DNA of 45,589 nucleotides from Hallerella sp964501065 (GTDB taxonomy: Bacteria; Fibrobacterota; Fibrobacteria; Fibrobacterales; Fibrobacteraceae): the NCBI GenBank assembly GCA_964501065.1, contig CAZCRF010000013.1, positions 1-45,589 of the forward strand, in the 5' to 3' direction. Below the pieces are notes generated by a model, which was not told the origin of the DNA, did not search any database, and worked only from the letters and a program-made list of their open reading frames with translations. Below are positions 27,005-36,156 of the stretch, one piece after another (within the stretch, counting starts at the first letter, position 1; every line of letters starts with the position of its first letter). The translations under genes and the position numbers were made by a program.

Positions 27005-27040
27005 AGGCCGCGGCGTGTTTCCGCGGTCTTTGCGTTTTTT
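27005..27040 (+). terminator. Rho-independent terminator of rpsT
   Basis: AGGCCGCGG pairs with CCGCGGTCT (one G-U pair) around CGTGTTT and is followed by TTGCGTTTTTT. Confidence 0.8.
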
Positions 27041-27103
27041 GTGTTGCATTGAGCCGATTTCCCCGATTTTTGTTAGATTATTTGAAAACTTCAAGGAAGA
27101 AGA

Positions 27104-28099
27104 ATGTCATCAATCAATTTCGCTACTCGTGAAATCAGTTGCAAGGTCGTGTATTACGGGCCCGGGTTGAGCGGCAAGACGACAAATCTTCAAGTAATCC
27201 ACCAGAAAATGCCCCAGGACAAGCGGACGGACATGGTTTCTTTGGAAACGGAAGGCGACCGGACGTTGTTCTTCGATTTTTTGCCGTTGAACCTGGGCGA
27301 CATCAAGGGATTCAAGACCAAATTCCAGCTTTATACGGTTCCCGGACAGGTTTATTACAACTCCACGCGCAAAATCGTCCTCCGCGGAGTGGACGGCATC
27401 GTTTTCGTCGCCGACTCCCAGCGTTCGAGGGAAGCGGAAAACGTGGAAAGCTTGCAGAATTTGCGGCAGAATTTGGAAGATTACGGAGTGAACCTCGATG
27501 AAATCCCGCTCGTTTTGCAGTACAACAAGCGCGATATGGAGAACGTGTTCACCCTTGACGAAATGAACAAGCTCTTGAATCCGAAGGGAATTCCGTTCTT
27601 CCCCGCCACGGCGCACAACGGGAAGGGCGTCGTCACGACCCTCAAGGCCATCGCGATGCTTGTCATCCAGCGGTTCAACGTCAAACAGGGCTTTTTGCGC
27701 AAGGCCGCCGACAGCGTCCACAATACGGGGGTTCATGACGTGACCCTCGGCGGCAAGGACGGCGTGTCCGTTTCCCCGTCGCCCGCTCCCGCGGCAAGTC
27801 CCGCGACTCCGACTCCTCAACCCGCGCCTTCCGTCGGCACTCTTCCCGATTTGGGCGCGTCTCTCGGGGCGGCTTCCGCATCCCCGTTCCGGATGCCGAA
27901 TTTCGTCTCCCGTTCCTCGGGGGAATCTCCGAATCGGAGCAGCCTCTTTCAAAAGAGTTCCTCTCCATTTGGCCGTCCGGCGGCCACTCCCGCTCCCCGT
28001 CCCCGCCTGTTCGGAAGGTCGTCGTTCGACAAGGATGAAGGCTCGGTTGACGATGATGACATTGAACTCAGACCGTATGTACCCAAGAAAAAACCGTAG
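27104..28099 (+). CDS. mglA: MglA-like small GTPase with long disordered tail
   Basis: This 331-residue protein is a Ras-like GTPase of the MglA family, which sets cell polarity and gliding direction in other bacteria. The P-loop is GPGLSGKTT (19-27), the switch region contains TVPGQVYYNSTR, and NKRD (near 143) recognises guanine. MglA is normally about 195 residues; here roughly 120 extra residues rich in Pro, Ala and Ser follow, with an acidic DEGSVDDDD patch and a final VPKKKP. AAGGAAG precedes the ATG. It starts an operon with the Roadblock gene 10 bp downstream and three envelope genes. Confidence 0.88.
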   Translation: MSSINFATREISCKVVYYGPGLSGKTTNLQVIHQKMPQDKRTDMVSLETEGDRTLFFDFLPLNLGDIKGFKTKFQLYTVPGQVYYNSTRKIVLRGVDGIVFVADSQRSREAENVESLQNLRQNLEDYGVNLDEIPLVLQYNKRDMENVFTLDEMNKLLNPKGIPFFPATAHNGKGVVTTLKAIAMLVIQRFNVKQGFLRKAADSVHNTGVHDVTLGGKDGVSVSPSPAPAASPATPTPQPAPSVGTLPDLGASLGAASASPFRMPNFVSRSSGESPNRSSLFQKSSSPFGRPAATPAPRPRLFGRSSFDKDEGSVDDDDIELRPYVPKKKP

Positions 28100-28109
28100 G
28101 GGGCTTTGA

Positions 28110-28529
28110 ATGAGTGATTTTGCTGTTTATACGGACGATGCGGAAAAGGTTCGCCGCCTGATGCAGGCTTACCTCTCCAATGTCAAGGCGGATTACATCA
28201 TGCTTGTCCACAGGGACGGCTCCGTCATTGCGGAAGTGGGGACTATCGGGATGGACACGACTCCGTTGGCGGTCCTCAGCACGGCTTCTTTCGGCAGCGC
28301 CAAGCAAATCGGCGTCATGCTCGGCGAAGGGGAATTCAAATCCGTTTCCTACACCGGGGAACGCCGTTCGATTTACATCGCCCCGGTGGAAGACGCCTTG
28401 CTTCTCATCCAGATCTTTTCGGGGAGCCGGCTTCCCAACCGGATTGAAGATTACAACAAGCTGTTGGTGGAAAAGTTGGTGGAGGCGGTTCCTGCGTTCA
28501 CGCAGAATACGAGCAAAATCCGCCGCTAG
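28110..28529 (+). CDS. mglB: Roadblock/LC7-domain protein (MglB-like)
   Basis: This 139-residue protein has the Roadblock/LC7 fold, visible as DYIMLVHRDGSVIAEVG, LAVLSTASFGSAKQIG and SVSYTGERRSIYIAPV. Next to an MglA-like gene it is most likely the MglB partner, which acts as GTPase-activating protein. AGGGGG lies upstream of the ATG, just past the preceding stop. Confidence 0.85.
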   Translation: MSDFAVYTDDAEKVRRLMQAYLSNVKADYIMLVHRDGSVIAEVGTIGMDTTPLAVLSTASFGSAKQIGVMLGEGEFKSVSYTGERRSIYIAPVEDALLLIQIFSGSRLPNRIEDYNKLLVEKLVEAVPAFTQNTSKIRR

Positions 28530-28538
28530 GAGATCCTG

Positions 28539-29006
28539 GTGCAGAACTTGCCGCCATTCCGCTACGTGAGAAAAACGACACTGGTCTTGCTCGCCGTCTT
28601 CCTCTGTTTTTTTGCGCATCGAATCGCCGTTACCGTTTTATCCGGGGAATCCTCGGACGAGGGCTTTGACAACACTCCCGTCAAGGTTTTGAACGGCGTC
28701 GTTTGCCGGAACATCGTCGACGGCGCACCGTTCGGGGTGGATTCCGTATTTCCCATGCGGACGCGCCTCTATTATTATTCGGAACTGCCGAAGCTCTCTT
28801 GGGATGTTCCCGACCGCAAGATTTGGCACATCTGGTACAACGGGGCGGACACCGTGAGCAAAACCCGCTGCAAGGAGAGCGACGGCTTTTGTGAAAGTTC
28901 GATAGCTCCGAAGCTCCTCTCCCCGGGGGAATGGAGCGTCGATGCCGTCGATGGGAAAAAGCTATTGTCGAGCCGCCAGTTCAAGGTGGAAGCGACAAGG
29001 GAATAG
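28539..29006 (+). CDS. Membrane-anchored DUF2914-type protein
   Basis: This 155-residue protein has one N-terminal membrane segment (about 13-34) and an outward-facing beta domain. The pattern of WHIWYNGADTVSK followed by LLSPGEWSVDAVDGKKLLSSRQFKV matches DUF2914 domains of unknown function. Translation starts at GTG with AGGAG 6 nt upstream, formed in part by the stop of the mglB gene. The 3-nt gap to the following gene supports an operon. Confidence 0.7.
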   Translation: MQNLPPFRYVRKTTLVLLAVFLCFFAHRIAVTVLSGESSDEGFDNTPVKVLNGVVCRNIVDGAPFGVDSVFPMRTRLYYYSELPKLSWDVPDRKIWHIWYNGADTVSKTRCKESDGFCESSIAPKLLSPGEWSVDAVDGKKLLSSRQFKVEATRE

Positions 29007-29009
29007 CCC

Positions 29010-31898
29010 TTGCCGAAGTCCGCGTTTTTTGGGATGCTGCTTTTTTCGGGCGTGGCCATGGCCGGGGATGCCTATTCCGTACTTTCCTTGGATTCCGTCC
29101 CCGTTTGGCGCGGCGTCCCTTTTTTGAAGGATTCCGTTTCCACTGCGCCGGATTCGGGGGCGGGCGAGGATTCCGCGAAGCGTTTGGAGACGGCCGGTTC
29201 CAAGACCATCCAGGTGATTGTCGGAGACGGCGGAACGGAAGTGAACCAGGAGTTGCACCTCTCGATTCGGGGCGAAGCGCCGCACGGCGTGTGGATCGAC
29301 GCGCTCCTTTCGGATGTGGGGAGGGAAGCGGGCGAAGAGCGGACGGCAACCCTTCGGGAAGTCGACGAAGTCCATTTCCGCGTGGAGTCGGAACGCGCCT
29401 TTTTGCATTTGGGGGACATGACCTGGAAAATTTCGGATTTCGGGCTTTCCGGGTTGGGACGGGCGACTCTCGGCGCCGCCGCCGGGTTCCGCACGGCCCG
29501 TTCCCGTGTCCGCGGCGTTTACGGATTTGACGAGCTGCAGCGCGTGACTTCGACCTTCGCCGGCGTCGACGGCCAGCAGAAAGGATACTTGATTTCTTCC
29601 GGGACTTCGGAATCTTACGTCTCTGTCGTCCCCCGTTCGGAAACGGTATTTTTGAACGGGAAGGAACTTTCCCGGGACGAAGATTACACGGTGAATTATG
29701 CGGGCGGCGTCCTGGATTTTTTGGGGACGCTCATCCCCGGCTCCGAAGATGAAATCCGTGTGGAGTTCGACGCCTACAATTCCGGGGGGCAGCAGATTTT
29801 GAAATCTGCAGACGGGAGTTATCGGAGCGAGAACCTCTGGTTGGACATCGCCGGATTCGAACTTTCCAGCGACACGGCGCGTTTGCGGAGAAATTCCTGG
29901 TCGGACGAGGACATGAAGCTTTTGAAGGGCGACGACGGGTCGTCTTTTGAACGGGCGGACAGCTTGGGGAGTTTGGAGCGTCCGTCGCTTTTGCGCAGGT
30001 TGGGCGCGCGTGCGAGATTGCAGCTGCTCGGGCATTATTATTTGGACGGGGAAATGCATTATGGCTCATTGGATTCGAACATGCTGTCGAAGAAAATCGG
30101 CGGGTCGTCGGGAAAGGCTTATCGATGGTTTCTCTCCAATGACAGTACGGAAGCCCAAAAGTTTGAACCGCTTCGCCTGTCCGTCGCGGGGGATTACATC
30201 GGGGAAGGCTTTTACCAAAAGGATTTCCAAGGGACTGAGCGGAATTGGGATTCTTACATCCTTCGGGAAAATTGGGATTTGGACAGTTCCGACATCTCCG
30301 GTTCCCGCAAATCCGACGATTTCGCGATGCGGCTCAGGTTGCCCGCTTCCTTTTTCCTGGGCGCGGAGTGGGGCTACAGGCGAAGCCTTTCCGAAGGGGA
30401 GGATTGGAATTCCTCGCGGGCCAGGGCTTACCTCTTGCACCGGGCGGATGGATTTTCGGGGGAAGTTTCGGTTGTCCGCGTCGCGTCGCACGGGGAATAT
30501 TCCATGGAGCGTTACCAGGGGACGGCTACGGCGAATTCCCGCGTCGGGTTCGTACGTCCGTTCGGCGAGGCCTCTTACGGCGTGTGGTTCAAAGATCCCG
30601 AAGCGGTGGAGGACAAGCGTTCGGAAAAGGCGACGGCGAAAAGCGGGGTGGAACTGGTCGGCGGAAGTTGGAGTTCCCGTGCGGCGATTTTCGGGACGCG
30701 GGCGCGGACGGGCGCGACCTTTGACGATTTGCGGGATTCCCTTCGCCTTTCGGGGTTCGAACATTCGGCGGATTACCGCGGCAAATTCTTTTCGCTTTCT
30801 CACGTGCTCCAGTACAAGAGGACGGAATCGGATTCCGCCGGGGCTTCGAATTCATTCCTTTCGAACGAAGAACTGGATTGGGGAAGGGAGTCTTGCCCGT
30901 TTTCCGGATCGGCCCGTTACAAATTGGGCTTGACGCGGGAAGTTCCCTATGTGCCGATTTACAAGGCGGTCGCGCCGGGGACGGGGGATGTCCTGTTCGA
31001 CAGCTTGGCGGGGGTCTTCGTGGAAGGAGTCGACAATGGGAACTTTGTCTATGAAGGGATGGGGCGGAGCGATTCTGCGGACGCCGTTCGGGCAAGCTCT
31101 GCGGAATTTTCCCTGGAGTGGACTTTTGCCCCGAGATTCTTGGGGATTTCGCAAGGCGTCTTGCGCGACTTGGAATTTTCTTTCGACGGCTTCGGCGAAT
31201 CGCGGGACACGACGGGGAAGACGGTCTTCTTCCCGGCTCTTTCCAAGAGCGGGCTTCGCGCCATGAGCAGCGGAATCTTTCGGGGGGAAGTCTCCGCGCT
31301 TTGGTCAGAGAGGAAGAGCCGGGGGACTGTGGAATATTCCGTGGGGACGGAGAGCGAAAAGCGCAACACGTCTCAAGGTTATTTTGAAACTCGCGTGTGG
31401 CAGAAGATGGATGCCGTTTATACGGGGCGAAAGAAGGAAGTCTGGGAATTGCAGCCGGGGATGGAATCCGTGGAGTTGGAAACGGCTTCCGATATGGATT
31501 GGAAAATTTACGAAGTGCATTTCTCGTGGAAGAGATTCTTGCCGTTGCATTTGTATGTAATCCCGAAGGCTTGGGTTCGAAAAGGGACGGGCGAAGATGA
31601 AACGGAATCGCTCGACGCCTTGCTGCGGCAGGCCGCGTTGACTTTCGGTTTTGACGACGAAAGGTCTATCCGGGTTTCGAACGAATTCAGCGCGACTTTC
31701 GTTTCGACGGGAAACGACGTCCTCCCGTACCAGATGGTCTCCGGATTCGGCAAGGGGGTGACGTACAGGAATCAACTTTCGGCTTCCGTGGATGCGAATG
31801 AATATCTTTCTCTCGGGCTTTCGTATGTGTTGCGTTTCGGGAGTGCGGAAAACGGGACTTTTCAAAAAATGTCGATGGAGGCCAGAGCCTATTTTTAG
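29010..31898 (+). CDS. Large outer-membrane protein with SprA-like lnG-rDYtvnY motif
   Basis: This 962-residue exported protein has a signal peptide (1-18, ending AMA). A motif at about 210-240, VFLNGKELSRDEDYTVNY followed by AGGVLDF and EIRVEFDAY, is typical of large outer-membrane proteins such as the type IX translocon SprA and relatives. The remaining 700 residues are rich in alternating aromatic/polar strands and end in MSMEARAYF, as expected of an outer-membrane beta barrel. It is much shorter than SprA (over 2,000 residues), so it is a relative at best. It starts at TTG with AAGGGA 7 nt upstream; the first ATG would cut the signal peptide. Next in the operon is an Omp85 protein. Confidence 0.65.
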   Translation: MPKSAFFGMLLFSGVAMAGDAYSVLSLDSVPVWRGVPFLKDSVSTAPDSGAGEDSAKRLETAGSKTIQVIVGDGGTEVNQELHLSIRGEAPHGVWIDALLSDVGREAGEERTATLREVDEVHFRVESERAFLHLGDMTWKISDFGLSGLGRATLGAAAGFRTARSRVRGVYGFDELQRVTSTFAGVDGQQKGYLISSGTSESYVSVVPRSETVFLNGKELSRDEDYTVNYAGGVLDFLGTLIPGSEDEIRVEFDAYNSGGQQILKSADGSYRSENLWLDIAGFELSSDTARLRRNSWSDEDMKLLKGDDGSSFERADSLGSLERPSLLRRLGARARLQLLGHYYLDGEMHYGSLDSNMLSKKIGGSSGKAYRWFLSNDSTEAQKFEPLRLSVAGDYIGEGFYQKDFQGTERNWDSYILRENWDLDSSDISGSRKSDDFAMRLRLPASFFLGAEWGYRRSLSEGEDWNSSRARAYLLHRADGFSGEVSVVRVASHGEYSMERYQGTATANSRVGFVRPFGEASYGVWFKDPEAVEDKRSEKATAKSGVELVGGSWSSRAAIFGTRARTGATFDDLRDSLRLSGFEHSADYRGKFFSLSHVLQYKRTESDSAGASNSFLSNEELDWGRESCPFSGSARYKLGLTREVPYVPIYKAVAPGTGDVLFDSLAGVFVEGVDNGNFVYEGMGRSDSADAVRASSAEFSLEWTFAPRFLGISQGVLRDLEFSFDGFGESRDTTGKTVFFPALSKSGLRAMSSGIFRGEVSALWSERKSRGTVEYSVGTESEKRNTSQGYFETRVWQKMDAVYTGRKKEVWELQPGMESVELETASDMDWKIYEVHFSWKRFLPLHLYVIPKAWVRKGTGEDETESLDALLRQAALTFGFDDERSIRVSNEFSATFVSTGNDVLPYQMVSGFGKGVTYRNQLSASVDANEYLSLGLSYVLRFGSAENGTFQKMSMEARAYF

Positions 31899-31905
31899 GC
31901 GGCAG

Positions 31906-33270
31906 ATGAAAAACTTCGCCTTCATTTTCTTTCTTTGTGCAGTTCTCTTGAACGCGGCGGATTGCCGGGTCGGGAAGGTCTCGCTTGCCGGGGATTTTGA
32001 TGCGAGTTCCGCCGCGCCTTTTTCCGGGATGGAAGGCGCGCCTTGTCGGGATTTGGATGCGCGTGTCCGGGAAGTCGTTTTTGATTTGACGGAAATCGGC
32101 CACCCGTTTGCCAAGATTCTCGTCGAGTCCGACTCATTGGGAAATTTTCGCTTGGCGCTTGATCGGGGGAGCGCCTGGGTTTGGGCCGCTGCGGAAAATG
32201 CCGAACGGTCGAGGAGCGGGAAGGAGACCTTCGCCAGGCTTTCCGGCCTTGAAAGCGGGACGCCCGTGCGGCTTTCGGATTTGGAACGCGCCCGGCGCAA
32301 GTTGGTGAACTCGGGATATTTTGAATCTACGGCAGACGCCAGGGTCTTCCGCGATTCCCTGAGGCATCGGCTCGTTCCCGTATTTTGGATGCGGGATTTG
32401 CCCATCAACAGCGTCGAGGGAGTCCTTTCTTACGCGAGCGGCGACGAGGGCGGTTTTGCGGGGAACGTGGAACTTTCCCTGTACAACATGCGCGGCACGG
32501 GCAGGGATTTGGAAATTTTCGGGGAGACGGGCGATTTGACGCGCTCCCTTTCCGCTTTTTACAGGGAACCGTGGATTTTGGGGACGGGGTTCGACGGAAT
32601 CGTCCGCGGAAATTTTGAAGAGGATTCCACCTACCGCGATTTCCTTTTTGAAGCGGGAATTTCAAGGGATGTCGGTTTTTTCTTCGACTTCGCCATTTTG
32701 GGCGGCATCGGGAAAGACCGTTGGACTTACACATTGGAAACGAGCTTCAAGGACGAAGACCGCGTGATTCTACCGCGCCACGGCGTTTTTTGGGAGGGGA
32801 TGTTCCGCGTCATCAAGGACAGGGATTCGTCACGCGCATACCGGACCGTTTTGCGGGCGAACGGACATTTCTTGACGCCGATTCGGGAAACTTGGGTGCT
32901 GCAGACTTCGTTTTCCGCAGGGACGCTCCTCCCGACGGACGGAAGTTTCACCCGGGCGGATTTGTTCTCCTTGGGGGGCATCGAAAGCTTGAAGGGTTAC
33001 CGCCCTGGTTTTTTCCGCACGCGGGCCTATGGCGTGACCGAGGCGGATTTGCAGTGGCGCGCCTTGGAAAGGACGGCTTTCCATGTGTTCTTTGAACCGT
33101 CTCTTCACAGGGCCTTGCCGCCGGGTCATGGTTGGGTGGACACTTACGGCTACGGATTCGGCATCTCCCAATACCGGAATTCCTGGAGCTTCTCGCTGTA
33201 TTACGCCCTGCATTCGGGCGCGGCTCCTCTCGACGGCCTGTTGCATTTTGGCGTGAAGGCCTTGTTCTAG
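31906..33270 (+). CDS. Omp85-family outer-membrane protein with short POTRA region
   Basis: This 454-residue protein has a signal peptide ending near NAADC, at least one POTRA-like repeat (about 100-140, with ARRKLVNSGYFES) and a BamA/TamA-type barrel. The conserved barrel loop reads LGGIESLKGYRPG (near 355), and the last residue is phenylalanine, as in BamA substrates. It is smaller than BamA, so I call it TamA/ShlB-like rather than BamA itself. It lies 7 bp behind the SprA-like gene and closes the mgl operon. It may insert or export that neighbour, which is inference. Confidence 0.75.
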   Translation: MKNFAFIFFLCAVLLNAADCRVGKVSLAGDFDASSAAPFSGMEGAPCRDLDARVREVVFDLTEIGHPFAKILVESDSLGNFRLALDRGSAWVWAAAENAERSRSGKETFARLSGLESGTPVRLSDLERARRKLVNSGYFESTADARVFRDSLRHRLVPVFWMRDLPINSVEGVLSYASGDEGGFAGNVELSLYNMRGTGRDLEIFGETGDLTRSLSAFYREPWILGTGFDGIVRGNFEEDSTYRDFLFEAGISRDVGFFFDFAILGGIGKDRWTYTLETSFKDEDRVILPRHGVFWEGMFRVIKDRDSSRAYRTVLRANGHFLTPIRETWVLQTSFSAGTLLPTDGSFTRADLFSLGGIESLKGYRPGFFRTRAYGVTEADLQWRALERTAFHVFFEPSLHRALPPGHGWVDTYGYGFGISQYRNSWSFSLYYALHSGAAPLDGLLHFGVKALF

Positions 33271-33301
33271 ACCGCTCGGAAACTTGGGGCTTTTGATTCG
33301 T

Positions 33302-33673
33302 TCAAATTTCCGCGACGGCTTCAATCTCGACTAAAGAGCCTTTGGGGAGTGCGGATACTTCGAAGCAGCTGCGAGCGGGATGTCCCGTGAAGTGCCTTTC
33401 GTAAACGGCGTTGAACGCGCCGAAATCCGACAAGTCCTTGAGAAAGCACGTCGTCTTCACGACTTTTGAAATGTCCGTGCCGGCGGCTTCGAGAATCGCG
33501 GCGACGTTCTTGCAGGCTTGCGTCGCCTGTTCCTCTATCGTTTTGCCCTCCACGTTCCCCGTTGACGGGTCGATGGGAATTTGCCCCGAAGTGAAGATTA
33601 AGTTCCCGGAAATGATTCCTTGGGAATACGGGCCGATGGCGGCCGGGGCTTTGTCCGTGTGAACGGTTTGCAT
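33302..33673 (-). CDS. ridA: RidA-family enamine/imine deaminase
   Basis: This 123-residue protein hydrolyses reactive enamine/imine intermediates released by PLP enzymes. The family marks AAIGPYSQGI, TSGQIPIDP, the active-site arginine in HPARSCFEV and LVEIEAVA are all present. AAGGAGA lies 5 nt before the ATG. It diverges from putP. Confidence 0.93.
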   Translation of the reverse strand: MQTVHTDKAPAAIGPYSQGIISGNLIFTSGQIPIDPSTGNVEGKTIEEQATQACKNVAAILEAAGTDISKVVKTTCFLKDLSDFGAFNAVYERHFTGHPARSCFEVSALPKGSLVEIEAVAEI

Positions 33674-33778
33674 GGGATTCTCCTTGTTGAATTTTCCGTG
33701 GACGCTTTCGGCGTTCCGCATCCTCAACATAGGAAATAAAATTTTTATCATTGGGGAAACTTTTTCGGAGAATGCCCT

Positions 33779-35323
33779 ATGGTGACAACGATGGTCGTGT
33801 TCATTTTGTATTTGGCGATGATGCTCGGAATCGGGTTCTACTTTTCCCGCCGGGCGAACAGTCTGAACTCCTATTATCTGGGCGACCGCAGCATGAACAA
33901 GTGGGTCGTGGCGATGTCCGCGCAGGCTTCGGACATGAGCGGCTGGCTTTTGATGGGGCTTCCCGGCGCGATTTACCTTTCGGGGCTTTCCGAAGCGTGG
34001 ATTGGCGTGGGGCTCGCCATCGGGACTTACGTGAACTGGAAGGTGGTCGGTCGGAGGCTTCGCAAGTATACGTACTTTTGCAACGATTCCATCACCTTGC
34101 CGGATTTCTTTGCAAATCGGTTCCGCGACAAGTTCGGCATCATCCGCATCATCTCCGCCCTCTTCATCCTGGTGTTCTTCCTCTTTTACACGACTTCCGG
34201 GTTTGTCAGCTGCGGCAAGCTGTTCTCGACGATTTTCGGCTGGGAGTACACGACTTCGCTTTGGGTGGGTGTCGTGGTCGTCGTCGGCTATACGTTCCTC
34301 GGCGGATTCTTGGCGGTGAGCTGGACGGATTTCGTGCAAGGGTTGTTGATGCTCTTCGCCCTGCTGCTTGTCCCTGCGGTCATTTGCGAGTTGAACGGTG
34401 GTTTTGCTCCGACGATTGATGCGATGAATCGGGTGAACCCCTACTTGATGAACATTTTCACGAACGCTTCGACGGGCAAGGCCATTACGATGATCTCGAT
34501 TGTTTCGTCGCTTGCCTGGGGGCTTGGGTATTTTGGGATGCCGCATATCTTGGTGCGCTTCATGTCCATCAAGAATCCCGACGAGATTACGCATTCCCGC
34601 CGTATCGCGATGACCTGGGTGGTGCTTTCGCTGGGCGCGTCCATTTTGATTGCCGTGTTCGGGCGTTATTATTTGATGCAAAACGGCATCGTTTTGGACG
34701 ATCCCGAAAAGGTGCTCATGGTCTTGGTGACGCACCTTTTCCCGACGGTGATTGCGGCGATTCTCATGGCGGCGGTACTCGCGGCCATCATGAGCACGGC
34801 GGATTCGCAGCTGTTGGTTTCCGCTTCGGCGTTCAGCAACGACCTTTATAAACGTTTGATTCACAAGAACGCGAGCAACAAGGAATTGATGTTTGTCAGC
34901 CGCGGTGTCGTCATCTTGATTGCCTTGATTGCCGGATATTTGGCTTACCAAGGGCGGCCGGGGGCGTCTAGCGGATTCTTGGATGTCGTGATGAGCCTCG
35001 TGAGTTTCGCGTGGGCGGGTTTCGGCTCCACTTTCGGGCCTGTCGTGCTGCTTTCGCTCTTTTGGAAACGCATCAATTTGCCCGGAGCCGTTTGCGGTAT
35101 GCTCGTCGGCGGAATCACGGCTTTCGTGTGGAAGTTCTCCCTTTCGAGCTTGGCGGATTCCCACGCCATTTTCGGGCTGTATGAACTCGTCCCCGGTTTC
35201 GTCTTGAGCTTTGCTGCGGCTATCGTCGTTAGCCTCTGCACGAAGAAGCCGTCGGATGAAATCGTGAAGGAATTCGAGTTGGTGGACTCTTCCCGCTTGA
35301 GCGATTTGCCGCTTTCGCGCTGA
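33779..35323 (+). CDS. putP: Sodium/proline symporter
   Basis: This 514-residue inner-membrane transporter of the solute:sodium symporter family has about 13 membrane segments. PutP-like signatures are YYLGDRSMNKWVVAMSAQASDMSGW near the N-terminus, GWEYTTSLWVG, GLGYFGMPHILVRFM and the sodium-site segment AIMSTADSQLLVSASAFSNDLYK (written here as two joined motifs). GGAG lies 8 nt before the ATG. It lies back to back with ridA and runs toward the methyltransferase gene, with only 2 bp between the stop codons. Confidence 0.92.
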   Translation: MVTTMVVFILYLAMMLGIGFYFSRRANSLNSYYLGDRSMNKWVVAMSAQASDMSGWLLMGLPGAIYLSGLSEAWIGVGLAIGTYVNWKVVGRRLRKYTYFCNDSITLPDFFANRFRDKFGIIRIISALFILVFFLFYTTSGFVSCGKLFSTIFGWEYTTSLWVGVVVVVGYTFLGGFLAVSWTDFVQGLLMLFALLLVPAVICELNGGFAPTIDAMNRVNPYLMNIFTNASTGKAITMISIVSSLAWGLGYFGMPHILVRFMSIKNPDEITHSRRIAMTWVVLSLGASILIAVFGRYYLMQNGIVLDDPEKVLMVLVTHLFPTVIAAILMAAVLAAIMSTADSQLLVSASAFSNDLYKRLIHKNASNKELMFVSRGVVILIALIAGYLAYQGRPGASSGFLDVVMSLVSFAWAGFGSTFGPVVLLSLFWKRINLPGAVCGMLVGGITAFVWKFSLSSLADSHAIFGLYELVPGFVLSFAAAIVVSLCTKKPSDEIVKEFELVDSSRLSDLPLSR

Positions 35324-35325
35324 AC

Positions 35326-36102
35326 TTATCCGCCGGATTCCAGCTTTTCCAATTTGGCGCAGAAGATGGGTCCCGCGCCCGCGCAACGGTCGGGGAGCAT
35401 TTGCCACCCGAATTCCGTCTTGTCCGATTCGGGAATTTCCGGTTGGATTTCCAAAACGCGGACTTTTCCCTTGCGTTTTTTCAAGATTTTCCGGATGACG
35501 TCGTCGTTTTCCATATGGGACAGGGCGCAGGTGCTGTAAATCAGTTGACCGCCCGGTTTGAGCGCGTCGACGGCACTTGCGAGCAGGGAGCCTTGGGCGA
35601 CGGCGAGATGGGAGATGCGCTTGGGAGACCATTCAGCGAGATGCTTTTCGCTTTCCATGACGTGGCGTTCCGAAGAGCAGGGCGCGTCGAGGAGGATGCG
35701 GTCGAATTCGCCTTTGCGGTAAAGGCCGAAGCGTGACGCGTCGTAGCCGGAGATTCGGATGTTCGCCCTCCAGCTGTCGGGTAGCGTGTTCTCGATGACG
35801 TGGGAAAGGCGCTTGCGCCGTTCCGGGGAGCGGTCGTTGGATTGCAGACTGCCTGAGCCTTGGAGCGCTGCCGCCAAGATGAGCGTCTTGCCGCCGGGAG
35901 CCGCGCACATGTCCAAAACGTTCATGTCCGGATCGACGTTCAGCGCTCTGGCTGCGAAGGCGGAAGCCCTGTCCAAGTAATAGGGTTCCTTGCCGGGGTG
36001 TTCAATCGTTTCGTAGACGGGACTTTGGCGGAGAGCCGCTCGCAGGGCTTGCCAACGGTCGCCGAAGTATTCCGCGTAGAATGCAAAGAAATCCGATTCC
36101 AT
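35326..36102 (-). CDS. RsmB/NSUN-like RNA m5C methyltransferase
   Basis: This 258-residue SAM-dependent enzyme methylates cytosine in RNA. Motif I is DMCAAPGGKT, motif II is NDRSPERRKRL, motif IV is DAPCSSERH and motif VI holds the catalytic cysteine in YSTCALSHMENDD. It is short compared with E. coli RsmB (429 residues) because it lacks the NusB-like N-terminal domain, so it is closer in layout to NSUN4-type or RsmF core enzymes. The target base is not evident. No ribosome-binding site is visible. Confidence 0.85.
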   Translation of the reverse strand: MESDFFAFYAEYFGDRWQALRAALRQSPVYETIEHPGKEPYYLDRASAFAARALNVDPDMNVLDMCAAPGGKTLILAAALQGSGSLQSNDRSPERRKRLSHVIENTLPDSWRANIRISGYDASRFGLYRKGEFDRILLDAPCSSERHVMESEKHLAEWSPKRISHLAVAQGSLLASAVDALKPGGQLIYSTCALSHMENDDVIRKILKKRKGKVRVLEIQPEIPESDKTEFGWQMLPDRCAGAGPIFCAKLEKLESGG

Positions 36103-36156
36103 GGGAAAAAGTTAGAAAGTTGCCGTGGGGCGTTCCGATTCTCATTTTGAGAATCT

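Noticed and set aside
33674..35632. Upstream extension of the ridA frame antisense to putP
   Set aside because: The clear RidA start with AAGGAGA is at 33673; the extension runs opposite to a well-marked transporter.
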